In this document: one piece after another, positions 17,294-26,320 of the stretch
How positions within the stretch are numbered: the first letter of the stretch is position 1
Layout: each line of letters opens with the position of its first letter
DNA from: an uncultured Pelagibacteraceae bacterium
GTDB taxonomy: Bacteria > Pseudomonadota > Alphaproteobacteria > Pelagibacterales > Pelagibacteraceae
DNA length: 64,000 nt
Reading direction: 5' to 3'
Assembly: GCA_902579985.1 (NCBI GenBank)
Contig: CACHIV010000001.1
Span: forward strand, 248,001-312,000
Translations under genes and position numbers: made by a program
The notes under the pieces: generated by a model
What the model saw: only the letters and a program-made list of their open reading frames with translations
Databases searched by the model: none
What the model was told of the DNA's origin: nothing

Positions 17294-17884
17294 ATGAAAT
17301 TAAAAACATCAATTACAATCATATCTGGATGTTTATTTATTTTTTTGTTTATGATGCTCCCTGTTTTTTTAAAAATAGATAATCAAAAAGATGAATATGT
17401 CGCATCCTTTAAAGGTTCTTCCTTTTCACTTCAAGACGTTAATAATAATACAATCACTGAGAAATCATTTGAAGGGCCGTTGACTGCTATTTTTTTTGGT
17501 TTTACTAATTGTCCAGATGTTTGTCCAATGACATTAAATAATTTAAACTTAGTAATTAATAATTTAGATCAAGAAAAAAAGGGAAAATTAAAAGTTTTCT
17601 TTGTGAGCATTGATCCTGAAAGAGATACTCCTAAAATTATTAAAGATTATTTAGATTCATTCGAGAATAAGATTTATGGAATTACTGGAGATCCTAAAAA
17701 AATATTTGTTTTATCCAAATCATGGGGTGTGATGTCAGAAAAAATTTTTACAGAAGATGGAAACTATTTGATAAATCATAGTTCATCTGTAATGTTATTA
17801 GAAAATGGAAAATATTTGGATCGAATAAACCATCACGCAACATACGAAGACATGTATAAAACTATTAAAAAATATTTAAGATAA
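17294..17884 (+). CDS. SCO1/SenC family copper chaperone
   Basis: SCO proteins deliver copper to the CuA site of oxidase subunit II or reduce its cysteines. The 196-residue protein begins with a membrane anchor (ITIISGCLFIFLFMMLPVFL) and has a thioredoxin-like domain. The copper-binding CxxxC is in GFTNCPDVCPMTLNNL near residue 78, and the partner histidine is in YLINHSSSVMLL near residue 160. It is divergent from the second subunit III-like gene with 36 bases between, which fits a job in maturing this oxidase. Its 3' end overlaps rsmE on the other strand by nine bases. Confidence 0.93.
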   Translation: MKLKTSITIISGCLFIFLFMMLPVFLKIDNQKDEYVASFKGSSFSLQDVNNNTITEKSFEGPLTAIFFGFTNCPDVCPMTLNNLNLVINNLDQEKKGKLKVFFVSIDPERDTPKIIKDYLDSFENKIYGITGDPKKIFVLSKSWGVMSEKIFTEDGNYLINHSSSVMLLENGKYLDRINHHATYEDMYKTIKKYLR

Positions 17885-18577
17885 AAAGTTAAAAGTTACT
17901 ATTGATATCATAGAGATTGCCGCTGTTTCAGATCTTAAAATATTTTTATTAATATTTAATGATATAATATTATTAAGTTTCAAAATTTTTTCTCTTTCTT
18001 TTATTGTAAAGTCACCTTCTGGTCCTATTAAAATACATAATGATTCATTATTTTTGATATTTAATTTGTTATTATTTGTATTAAGATCACCAAAAATAAT
18101 ATTTGTATTTTTATTAAACTTTAAAAAATCATCTAAATTCAAAATTTTTTCTAATTTCGGAACTTTTAATCTATTACTTTGTTCCGATGCTTCTATTATT
18201 ACTTTTTCTAATCTCATTGTATTAATTTTTCTAACAATCGTTCTGTCAAAAATTATAGGTAAAAATTTAGTCACTCCTAGCTCTGTAGCTTTTTGAATCA
18301 TAAAATTTTGATAATTTGACTTAATTGGAGAAAAAGCTAACCATAATTCCTTAGCATTTTCTTTCTGTCTTAATTGTTTAATTAATTTAAATTCAACAAT
18401 GCTCTTTGATATATTTAAAATCTTTGCTTCCCATTCACCCTCACTATTGAATAATGAGAAGACTTCATTCTTTTTTATTCTCATTACTTTATTTACATAA
18501 TGTGATTGAGATTTATCTAATTTACCAGTCATGTTGGCTGATAATGTTTCTGAGAAAAATAATCTAATATTGCTCAT
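17876..18577 (-). CDS. rsmE: 16S rRNA (uracil1498-N3)-methyltransferase
   Basis: RsmE methylates U1498 in 16S rRNA using S-adenosylmethionine. The 233-residue SPOUT-fold protein has the family features: an N-terminal PUA-like domain (RLFFSETLSA, SHYVNKVMRIKKNE) and then IIEASEQSNRLKVP near residue 137. The knotted SAM-binding region follows, with ILIGPEGDFTIKEREKI and SLNINKNILRSETAAISMI. It stands alone between convergent SCO and a divergent HAD gene whose start is 17 bases away. Confidence 0.95.
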   Translation of the reverse strand: MSNIRLFFSETLSANMTGKLDKSQSHYVNKVMRIKKNEVFSLFNSEGEWEAKILNISKSIVEFKLIKQLRQKENAKELWLAFSPIKSNYQNFMIQKATELGVTKFLPIIFDRTIVRKINTMRLEKVIIEASEQSNRLKVPKLEKILNLDDFLKFNKNTNIIFGDLNTNNNKLNIKNNESLCILIGPEGDFTIKEREKILKLNNIISLNINKNILRSETAAISMISIVTFNFLS

Positions 18578-18594
18578 TTATGTTAAGTTAGTTT

Positions 18595-19257
18595 ATGAAA
18601 AATATTAAAGCAATAATTTTTGATGCTTATGGCACATTGTTTGATGTAAATTCAGCTGCTGAAAAAAGCAAAGATAGGATAGGAGATAAGTGGAAAGGTT
18701 TCGCAAATTATTGGCGAACAACTCAATTAGAATACACCTGGCTTAGGAGTTTAATGGAGAGACACAAAGATTTTTGGCAAATTACAGAAGATAGTTTAGA
18801 TAAATCTATGAAAGCTTTTGACATTGATCCTTCAATGAAAAATGAATTACTGAACTTATATAAAGTTCTTTCAACTTTTAAAGAGGTTCCAGAAATCTTA
18901 AAAACATTAAAAGAAAAAAATTTTAAATTAGCCATTCTTTCAAATGGAACTCCATCTCTTCTAAATGAATTAGTTAAAATTAATAAATTAAATAATTTGT
19001 TTGATGATTTATTTTCTATTGAACAAGTTGGAGTTTATAAGCCAGACTCTAAAGTTTATGATTTACCAATACAAAAATATCAAATTCAAAAAAATGAAAT
19101 TTTATTCTTAAGTGCAAATAGCTGGGATGTATCCGGTGCTGGAAATTATGGGTACAATTCTATATGGGTCAATAGAAACAATAGTATTTTTGACAATCTA
19201 GACTATAAACCTAAAAATGAAATAAAAAATTTAAGTGAACTTATTAAATTAATTTGA
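18595..19257 (+). CDS. L-2-haloacid dehalogenase-like HAD hydrolase
   Basis: This 220-residue HAD protein closely follows type II haloacid dehalogenases. Motif I is IFDAYGTLFDVNSAAEK with the nucleophilic Asp. The substrate-site stretch WRTTQLEYTWLRSLMER carries the conserved Arg and aromatic residues. AILSNGTPSLL supplies motif II, GVYKPDSKVYDL motif III, and LSANSWDVSGAGNYG motif IV. The family removes halide from short 2-haloacids to give 2-hydroxyacids, though marine homologues may act on other small acids. It is followed after four bases by a pirin gene, which may share its transcript. Confidence 0.88.
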   Translation: MKNIKAIIFDAYGTLFDVNSAAEKSKDRIGDKWKGFANYWRTTQLEYTWLRSLMERHKDFWQITEDSLDKSMKAFDIDPSMKNELLNLYKVLSTFKEVPEILKTLKEKNFKLAILSNGTPSLLNELVKINKLNNLFDDLFSIEQVGVYKPDSKVYDLPIQKYQIQKNEILFLSANSWDVSGAGNYGYNSIWVNRNNSIFDNLDYKPKNEIKNLSELIKLI

Positions 19258-19261
19258 ATAA

Positions 19262-20098
19262 ATGAAAAATATTGAAGTAAATCAGATAGTGAATCCCATC
19301 TTATCATCTGATGGCGCTGGAGTTAAGTTAAAAAGAAGTATTGGTGTCGAACCAAATTATTTTGATCCCTTTTTAATGTTAGACGAATTTGGATCTGAAA
19401 ATAAGGATGATTACATAGGTGGTTTCCCTGCTCATCCACATAGGGGAATAGAAACTGTGACCTATATGTTATCAGGCGAGTTTGAACATCAAGATAGTAC
19501 GGGAGCCAAAGGTAAAATGAAACCTGGTGACGTTCAGTGGATGAAAACTGGAAGTGGGATAATTCATTCTGAAATGCCAGCAATGTCCGAAGGAAAACTT
19601 CATGGTTTCCAATTATGGATTAATATGCCAGCAAAATTAAAAATGAGTAAACCAGATTATATTTATATTGATTCTGATAAAATGAGTATTCATAAAGATG
19701 ATAATAAACTTGTAAAAGTTATAGCTGGCAAATTTGAAAAAGCACAAGGTCCTGTAAAAGGACATAATGTCGAACCAATTTATTTTGATGTTGAATTAAA
19801 AAAAGATAAAAAATTTAATTTTGAAATCCCTGCTACTCATAATACTTTTATTTATTTGGTAAATGGAGAAATTGAAATTGGTAAAAATAAACATGAAAAT
19901 ATTAAAGATAGTACTTTGATACTATTAACAAAAGGGAAAGATTTAAATGTGAAAGCTAAATCGGATACTAAATTCTTATTAGTTTCTGGAAAACCTATTA
20001 ATGAAGAAATTGCTAGAGGTGGGCCTTTTGTAATGAATACTAAAGCTGAAATCTTGCAAGCTGTTCAAGATTATCATAATGGTACATTTGTAAAATAA
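19262..20098 (+). CDS. Pirin family protein
   Basis: This 278-residue bicupin protein has the pirin metal site: HPHRGIETVTYMLSGEFEHQ near residue 58 supplies two histidines, and TGSGIIHSEMP near residue 100 supplies the third histidine and the glutamate. Bacterial pirins include quercetin dioxygenases and regulators of metabolic enzymes, so the substrate remains open. The neighbours (a dehalogenase-like HAD before, a quinone reductase three bases after) suggest a role in detoxifying or oxidising small aromatic or halogenated compounds. That link is inference. Confidence 0.9.
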   Translation: MKNIEVNQIVNPILSSDGAGVKLKRSIGVEPNYFDPFLMLDEFGSENKDDYIGGFPAHPHRGIETVTYMLSGEFEHQDSTGAKGKMKPGDVQWMKTGSGIIHSEMPAMSEGKLHGFQLWINMPAKLKMSKPDYIYIDSDKMSIHKDDNKLVKVIAGKFEKAQGPVKGHNVEPIYFDVELKKDKKFNFEIPATHNTFIYLVNGEIEIGKNKHENIKDSTLILLTKGKDLNVKAKSDTKFLLVSGKPINEEIARGGPFVMNTKAEILQAVQDYHNGTFVK

Positions 20099-20101
20099 AC
20101 A

Positions 20102-21073
20102 ATGAAATCAATTCAAATAAATAAATTTGGCGGACCAGAGGTTCTTAAAATTAAAGATGTTGAAATTGCAAAACCTGGATCAAAAGAAGTTTTAATTAAA
20201 AATCTGTCTATTGGTCTAAATTTTATAGACATCTATCACAGAACAGGTCTTTACCCTATTCCACTCCCTAGTGGTATCGGTTTAGAGGCTTGTGGAATAA
20301 TTGAAGAGATTGGTTCTGAGGTAAGTTTGTTTAAGGTCGGTGATAGAGTTACACATGCATCAATGCCAATTGGTGCTTATTCAGAAAAACAAATAATACC
20401 TGAGGAAAAGTTAATTTCAGTCCCAGATGGTGTTTCTAATGAGGTTGCTTCATGTATTACACTAAAAGGAATTACTGCAGAATATTTATTACATAGAACA
20501 TATTTATTAAAAAAGGGAGACAAAATTTTATATCATGCAGCAGCTGGAGGACTTGGTCAAATTTTATGTTCATGGGCTAATGCTTTAGGCGCAGAGGTAA
20601 TTGGAACAGTTGGCTCAAAAGCTAAAGAAGAAATTGCAAAAAAGAATGGTTGCCATCATGTTATTAATTATTCTGAAAAAAATTTCGTCGAAGAAGTTGA
20701 AAAAATTGTTGGTAAAAATGGTATTGATGTTGTTTATGATGGTGTTGGTATTAAAACATTTAAAGGTTCAATCGAAACATTAAAAATTAGAGGAATGATG
20801 GTTGCATTTGGAAATGCGTCTGGTTATGTAGACACAATTGATGTAAAAAAAGATATTAATGCAAAAGGTTTATTTTTTACTAGGCCTTCGATTGCACATT
20901 ATACTGTAAAACGAGAGGAGTTAGTAGAGTCTGCAAAAAAGGTTTTTGAAGCTTTACTATCGAAAAAATTTGAAATTAAAGTTTCAAAAAAATATTCTCT
21001 TATAGAAGCTGCTCAAGCTCACACAGATTTAGAGTCAAGATTATTAACTGGTCCAGCTGTAATAATACCTTAA
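20102..21073 (+). CDS. qor: NADPH:quinone oxidoreductase (zinc-free MDR family)
   Basis: This 323-residue medium-chain reductase lacks the zinc-binding residues of alcohol dehydrogenases and has the quinone reductase pattern. It shows LNFIDIYHRTGLYPIPLPSG near residue 40, then the substrate-domain GDRVTHASMPIGAYSE. The Rossmann motif HAAAGGLGQILCSWANALG (about residue 146) binds NADPH, and the C-terminus has IEAAQAHTDLESRLLTG. These enzymes reduce quinones or related alkenes in the cytoplasm. Its stop codon shares the TTAA at 21070-21073 with the convergent DUF2721 gene. Confidence 0.9.
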   Translation: MKSIQINKFGGPEVLKIKDVEIAKPGSKEVLIKNLSIGLNFIDIYHRTGLYPIPLPSGIGLEACGIIEEIGSEVSLFKVGDRVTHASMPIGAYSEKQIIPEEKLISVPDGVSNEVASCITLKGITAEYLLHRTYLLKKGDKILYHAAAGGLGQILCSWANALGAEVIGTVGSKAKEEIAKKNGCHHVINYSEKNFVEEVEKIVGKNGIDVVYDGVGIKTFKGSIETLKIRGMMVAFGNASGYVDTIDVKKDINAKGLFFTRPSIAHYTVKREELVESAKKVFEALLSKKFEIKVSKKYSLIEAAQAHTDLESRLLTGPAVIIP

Positions 21074-21474
21074 CTTACATCAACATCCATATCTGACATA
21101 TGGAGTTTTAAAGCGTTAGTAGATATATGAATTTCTCTAATAAAAAATAAAATTGAAATTATCATTGAAAGACAGCATGATCCAAAAATTAATCTTGCTA
21201 TAAAAATTTCATCTAAATAAAGACCTAGCACTGTAAGCATATTGAACAGAAAACCAAAAGCTGCAAACATAATTGTCCATCTCAATAAAGTAATTCTTCC
21301 ACTCAAATTTATGAACTGTTTTTTCCACTCAGGAGGAATATGTTTTTCATAAACATGCTCGTCATGTAATTGTCTAATTAAGATACTTAAAGAATGAAAT
21401 CGACTACTATAAACATTCATTAATAATGGAATTGCAGGAAACATTAGCGCTGTAACTGTGTAATCTATATTCAT
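21070..21474 (-). CDS. DUF2721 family membrane protein
   Basis: This 134-residue protein begins with a hydrophobic stretch (TALMFPAIPLLMNVYSSRF), then a charged loop (RQLHDEHVYEKHIPPEWKKQ). Two further helices follow, the last with LIFGSCCLSMIISILFFIREI. The layout, with an N-terminal helix, a basic loop and two C-terminal helices ending in an acidic tail, matches DUF2721 proteins of unknown function. It stands alone and shares a TTAA with the qor stop. Confidence 0.75.
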   Translation of the reverse strand: MNIDYTVTALMFPAIPLLMNVYSSRFHSLSILIRQLHDEHVYEKHIPPEWKKQFINLSGRITLLRWTIMFAAFGFLFNMLTVLGLYLDEIFIARLIFGSCCLSMIISILFFIREIHISTNALKLHMSDMDVDVS

Positions 21475-21526
21475 ACGAATCAGTTTGATTATGAAACTAG
21501 CCTTTGCTATTTACAAGTAAATTATT

Positions 21527-22393
21527 ATGAAACAATTAAATCTCTTTATAGAACTTACAAGATTAAAAAAACCAATTGGTTATATGCTATTATTTTGGCC
21601 ATGTTCTTGGGGATTAACGCTAGCTTATAATTTTTCAAATAGCCTTAATAAGTATTTTATTTATCTAATTTTATTTTTTTTAGGTTCAGTTTTGATGCGT
21701 TCTGCAGGATGTATTGTAAATGATATCCTTGATAGAGAATTTGATAAAAAAGTTTTTCGAACAAAAAATAGACCAATAGCATCTGGAAAAATCTCTATAT
21801 ATCTTGCATTAGCCTATGCAACCTTTCTTTGCTATATCGCTTTATTAGTTTTATTAAATTTTAATTTTTTTACCATTATATTGGCATTATGTTCTATGCC
21901 TTTAGCGTTTAGCTATCCTCTAATGAAGAGATTTACATATTGGCCTCAATTATTTTTAGGTATTACCTTTAACTATGGATTAATCCTAGGATGGGTCTGT
22001 ATTACAAATAAAATAGAATTATTACCAATAATTTTCTATCTAGGAGCCATATTTTGGACATTAGGTTTCGACACTATATATGGATATCAAGATATAAAAG
22101 ATGATGAAATTATAGGAGTGAAATCTACATCGATTAAGTTTAAAAGAAATCCAAAATTATTTTTAATAATATGTTACTCGATCTTTATAATGACGTTATT
22201 AGGAGTTGGTTTTTTTATGAAATTTAATAATCTTTTTTTTATTTTTTTAATTTTACCAGCTTTTCATCTATTTTTTTTTCAAATAAGGAAATTTAAAAAA
22301 GAAAATGCAATAAATTGTTTAAAAATATTTAAAAGTAATAATTTTTTAGGTTTTATAATTTTAACAAATATTTTATTAGGAAAGATTTTTTAA
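21527..22393 (+). CDS. ubiA: 4-hydroxybenzoate polyprenyltransferase
   Basis: UbiA joins the polyprenyl tail to 4-hydroxybenzoate in ubiquinone synthesis at the inner membrane. The 288-residue protein has many membrane helices and both Asp-rich motifs: NDILDREFDKKVFRTKNRP near residue 65, and DTIYGYQDIKDDEIIGVKST near residue 183. The N-terminal RLKKPIGYMLLFWPCSWGL is also typical. Its stop overlaps the msbA start by one base. The gene may share a transcript with the lipid A block that follows. Confidence 0.94.
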   Translation: MKQLNLFIELTRLKKPIGYMLLFWPCSWGLTLAYNFSNSLNKYFIYLILFFLGSVLMRSAGCIVNDILDREFDKKVFRTKNRPIASGKISIYLALAYATFLCYIALLVLLNFNFFTIILALCSMPLAFSYPLMKRFTYWPQLFLGITFNYGLILGWVCITNKIELLPIIFYLGAIFWTLGFDTIYGYQDIKDDEIIGVKSTSIKFKRNPKLFLIICYSIFIMTLLGVGFFMKFNNLFFIFLILPAFHLFFFQIRKFKKENAINCLKIFKSNNFLGFIILTNILLGKIF

Positions 22394-24135
22394 TGGTTAA
22401 AGATATTGATATTGTAAAAAGACTTTTTAAAGATTATACGGTAAAACATTTTAAAAAAATTATTATTGCAATTTTATTTTCATTTTTAGTTGCTGGAAGT
22501 ACTTCTGGGATTGCATATTTACTTGATCCAGCAATAGAAAAAATTTTTATTCAAAAAGATAAAACTCTTATATATTTAATTCCTCTTTTAATTATTTTGG
22601 CATTTTTTACAAAAGGAATATCTCTTTACTTAGCTAAAGTAATAATGATTTCTGTTTCTCAAGAACTTAAAGCAGATGTGCAAAAAGATATGCTTAAATC
22701 ATTAATTGCATCTGATACAAATTTTATTGATAGTGCTCACACTGGTAAATTTATTTCAAATCTAACCAATGATGTGAATATGTTAGTAAACCTAATAAGC
22801 ACTGCTCTACTAAACGTGTTTAAAGATAGCTTGAGTTTAATAGGTTTAATGGCTGTAATGTTTTATCAAAATTGGAAATTATCAATTCTAGCAATAATAA
22901 TGATCCCTATGGCATCTTTCGTAGCTAGATCATTAGCGAAAAGAATGATTAAAGCTACTGACCAAACAATGATTCAATCTAGTGTATTTACTACTAGATT
23001 AGTTGAAATTTTTAAAAATCACAAACTAATAAAAATTTTTCAAAAAGAAGATCATGAAAATTTAAGATCTGCTAAAGAAATTGACGGATTAAAAGATAGA
23101 GTTGTTAAAATGATGGTCATCTTCAATCGAAATACTCCAATAATGGAGTCTTTAACAGGTATAATGATAGCAGCCTTAATCTTTTATTCTGGTATTTTAA
23201 TAGATAATGGAGAATTAAAGATCAATAACTTTTTTTCTTTTCTTGCCGCTATGATGCTTGCTTATCAACCTGTTAAATCTCTTGCTGGATTAAATATTGC
23301 TATTAACCAAGGTATCACTGGTGCAAAAAGAGTTCTACCAATTGTTGACCTGGTTAATGAAGTTAAAGACAATCCAAAACTGCCAAACATAAACATTAAA
23401 GATGGAAATATAATTTTTAATGAAGTTAATTTTAAATATGGTAACGATGAAAAGAAAGTTCTAAAATCAGCTAATTTAGACATTAAAGGAGGAAAGATGA
23501 CTGCATTAGTTGGTTTAAGCGGCGCAGGAAAATCAACTATAATGAATTTAATTCCAAGATTCTACGATCCAAATTCTGGAAGTATATTAATTGATGGTCA
23601 GTCAATCCACCAAGTAAATATTTATTCTTTAAGAAAAAATATTTCAGTAGTTAGTCAAGAAACAACCTTGTTTGACGATACTGTTAAAAATAATATTAAT
23701 TATGCTAACCTTGGAGCGTCTGATGACGAAATTATGTTGGCAGCAAAAAACTCTTACGCTGATGAATTTATACAAAAGTTACCAAATGGCTATGAAACAA
23801 TTATTGGTGAAAATGGTGTGAGACTATCCGGTGGAGAAAAACAAAGATTATCAATTGCTAGAGCTATGTTAAAAAAAAGTACTATCATTCTTCTAGATGA
23901 GGCAACTTCATCTTTAGACTCAGATACTGAAGAAAAAATACAAAATGCAATAACATTATTAACTAAAAATAAAACAACTCTAGTAATAGCTCATAGACTT
24001 TCAACAATTCTTAATGCGAATATGATTTACGTTGTTAAAGAAGGTAAAATTGTTACTAATGGTTCACACGAAAAACTTTTATCAAACTCAGAAATATATA
24101 AAAATTTTTATGAAAAACAACTTAAGAAAGGTTAA
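22393..24135 (+). CDS. msbA: Lipid A export ABC transporter (MsbA-like)
   Basis: MsbA flips lipid A-core across the inner membrane. This 580-residue half-transporter has an N-terminal six-helix exporter domain and a C-terminal ATPase with Walker A GLSGAGKST, signature LSGGEKQR, Walker B IILLDEATSSLD and the H-loop IAHRL. The direct neighbours waaA, lpxK and lpxL make MsbA far more likely than a drug exporter of the same fold. It overlaps ubiA by one base and waaA by one base, so the run is translationally coupled. Confidence 0.92.
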   Translation: MVKDIDIVKRLFKDYTVKHFKKIIIAILFSFLVAGSTSGIAYLLDPAIEKIFIQKDKTLIYLIPLLIILAFFTKGISLYLAKVIMISVSQELKADVQKDMLKSLIASDTNFIDSAHTGKFISNLTNDVNMLVNLISTALLNVFKDSLSLIGLMAVMFYQNWKLSILAIIMIPMASFVARSLAKRMIKATDQTMIQSSVFTTRLVEIFKNHKLIKIFQKEDHENLRSAKEIDGLKDRVVKMMVIFNRNTPIMESLTGIMIAALIFYSGILIDNGELKINNFFSFLAAMMLAYQPVKSLAGLNIAINQGITGAKRVLPIVDLVNEVKDNPKLPNINIKDGNIIFNEVNFKYGNDEKKVLKSANLDIKGGKMTALVGLSGAGKSTIMNLIPRFYDPNSGSILIDGQSIHQVNIYSLRKNISVVSQETTLFDDTVKNNINYANLGASDDEIMLAAKNSYADEFIQKLPNGYETIIGENGVRLSGGEKQRLSIARAMLKKSTIILLDEATSSLDSDTEEKIQNAITLLTKNKTTLVIAHRLSTILNANMIYVVKEGKIVTNGSHEKLLSNSEIYKNFYEKQLKKG

Positions 24136-25379
24136 TGATTTTAATATACAGATTATTAATTAATTTATTTTTAGTTTTTTCGCCTTTAATAATTTTAATT
24201 CGATTAATAAAAAAAAAAGAACATATCACTAGATTTAAAGAGAAGTTTGCTTTTTTTTCACAAAAAAGAAATAATGGAAAATTAGTTTGGTTTCATGGTG
24301 CAAGTGTAGGCGAATTAATGAGTGTTATCCCACTTATTGAAAAATTAGAAAAAAAAAAAAATATAAGGCAAATTCTTGTTACTACCTCAACTTTAAGTTC
24401 AGCAAGAATATTTAATAAATTCAAGTTTAAAAAAACAGTTCATCAATTCTTTCCTTTAGATACAAATTATCTAAGTAAAAAATTTTTAGAATATTGGAAA
24501 CCAAGTATTGCAATTTTTATAGACTCAGAAATTTGGCCTAATATGATCATCAATTTAAAAAAAAAATCTATTTCTCACATATTATTAAATGCTAGAATTA
24601 CAAAAAAATCTTTCAAACGATGGAAAAAATTAGGCTCTTTCTCTAAGGAATTATTTAAAAGTTTTATTTATGTTTATCCTCAAAATGAAGAAACAAAAAA
24701 ATATTTAAAATATTTTGGTGTCGAAAAAATAAAAGAACTTGGTAATTTAAAATTTTCTGAGAGTATTGTTGACTCCAAAGAAAGAGTTAATAAAAATTTA
24801 GAAAAATTTTTAATAAAAAAAAAATATTGGTGTGCAGCTAGTACTCATGAAGGAGAAGAATTTATAGCTGCTAAAGTGCACCAAACTTTACAAAAAAAAA
24901 TTAACAATTTAATCACAATTTTAATTCCTAGAAATACTCAAAGAACTCAAAAAATAATCAAAATTTTTTCTAATTTAGGTCTTAAGACCCACCTCCATAG
25001 TACAAATAAAAAAATACCAAAAGATACTAAAGTTTATATTGTTGATACCTACGGTGAAACAAAAACTTTTTTTAAGATCTGTAAAATTGTTTTTCTTGGA
25101 AAATCACTTACTGTTGAGGGAGGACAAAATCCTTTAGAGCCTGCAAGATATAACTGCACTGTAATACATGGGCCAAGAGTTTCAAATTTTCCTGAGATTT
25201 ATAATCTTTTAGGTAAAAATAAAATTTCATTTAAAGTAAATAATCAAAATCAACTCATAAAAAAGATTAATGATTTATTTAAAAAAGATATAAGATCAAA
25301 AAATATCAATAATAAAATTAGAATTATGGGAGAAAAAGTTCTAAAAAAAACATTGGGTGAGCTTAAAGAATTTATTTAG
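24135..25379 (+). CDS. waaA: 3-deoxy-D-manno-octulosonic acid transferase
   Basis: WaaA (KdtA) adds Kdo sugars to the lipid A precursor at the inner membrane. The 414-residue GT30 protein has an N-terminal membrane helix (LLINLFLVFSPLIILIRLI). The family motif WFHGASVGELMSVIPLIE follows near residue 53, with the catalytic Glu, then IDSEIWPNMI near residue 137 and GKSLTVEGGQNPLEPA near residue 320. It starts one base before the msbA stop ends and is followed two bases later by lpxK. Confidence 0.94.
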   Translation: MILIYRLLINLFLVFSPLIILIRLIKKKEHITRFKEKFAFFSQKRNNGKLVWFHGASVGELMSVIPLIEKLEKKKNIRQILVTTSTLSSARIFNKFKFKKTVHQFFPLDTNYLSKKFLEYWKPSIAIFIDSEIWPNMIINLKKKSISHILLNARITKKSFKRWKKLGSFSKELFKSFIYVYPQNEETKKYLKYFGVEKIKELGNLKFSESIVDSKERVNKNLEKFLIKKKYWCAASTHEGEEFIAAKVHQTLQKKINNLITILIPRNTQRTQKIIKIFSNLGLKTHLHSTNKKIPKDTKVYIVDTYGETKTFFKICKIVFLGKSLTVEGGQNPLEPARYNCTVIHGPRVSNFPEIYNLLGKNKISFKVNNQNQLIKKINDLFKKDIRSKNINNKIRIMGEKVLKKTLGELKEFI

Positions 25380-25381
25380 CA

Positions 25382-26320
25382 ATGATAACAACTAAACCTA
25401 AATTTTGGGATGTTGAGAAACCCAGTTATTTATCGTATTTATTGCTTCCATTCACCGTACCAATAATTATAAACAATTATTTTTTAAGTTTAAAAAAAAT
25501 TAAAAATAATAAGAAAATCAAAACTATTTGCTTAGGAAATATATATGTTGGTGGAACAGCAAAAACTCCTTTGACAATCAAATTGAGTCAAATTTTAAGA
25601 AAACTTAATTTCAAAACTGCTACAATAAAAAAATTTTACAAAAATCAAATAGATGAACAAAAACTACTTAATACAAAATCAAAACTGTATTGTAAAAAAA
25701 AAAGGGTTGATGCTCTTAATGAAGCAATAAAAGATAATGTTGAAGTTGCAATATTTGATGATGGATTACAGGATAGCCATTTAAACTATGATCTTAGTTT
25801 TGTTTGCTTCAATAATGTTAATTGGATCGGAAATGGGTTTTTAATACCCTCAGGACCACTTAGAGAAAAACTAAAAAGTATATTAAAATATGATGCAATA
25901 TTTCTTAACGGTAATGAAGAAGATAATTCAAAAATTAAAAATTCAATTAGAAAAATAGATTCCAATATAAAGATTTTTGAAACATTCTATCATCCAGTTA
26001 ATGACCATAAATTAAATATTAAAGATAAATACTTAATTTTTTCAGGAATTGCTAATCCAGATAGTTTCAAAAAAACTTTATTAAAAAAAAAATTCAACAT
26101 AGTTAAAGAAATTAATTTTCCAGATCATTACCAATACAAAAAAAAAGATATAGAAAAAATAAAATTATTTGCTAAAAATTTAGAAGCTAAGATAATTACT
26201 ACTGAAAAAGATTTTGTAAAAATTCCAAAAGAATATTTAAATAATATTAATTTTTTAGAGATTGATTTAATTATTAAACAAGAGGATGAATTAATTTCTT
26301 TTATTAAATCAAAAATATGA
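25382..26320 (+). CDS. lpxK: Tetraacyldisaccharide 4'-kinase
   Basis: LpxK phosphorylates the 4' position of the lipid A disaccharide at the inner membrane. The 312-residue protein begins with the typical KFWDVEKPSYLSYLLLP and has the P-loop as GNIYVGGTAKTPLTIKL at about residues 52-68. The usual motif is GGTGKTP; here Ala60 replaces the glycine before the catalytic lysine. The conserved IFDDGLQDSHLNYDL lies near residue 129, and IIVTTEKD-like ITTEKDFVKIP near residue 274. It overlaps lpxL by four bases. Confidence 0.93.
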   Translation: MITTKPKFWDVEKPSYLSYLLLPFTVPIIINNYFLSLKKIKNNKKIKTICLGNIYVGGTAKTPLTIKLSQILRKLNFKTATIKKFYKNQIDEQKLLNTKSKLYCKKKRVDALNEAIKDNVEVAIFDDGLQDSHLNYDLSFVCFNNVNWIGNGFLIPSGPLREKLKSILKYDAIFLNGNEEDNSKIKNSIRKIDSNIKIFETFYHPVNDHKLNIKDKYLIFSGIANPDSFKKTLLKKKFNIVKEINFPDHYQYKKKDIEKIKLFAKNLEAKIITTEKDFVKIPKEYLNNINFLEIDLIIKQEDELISFIKSKI

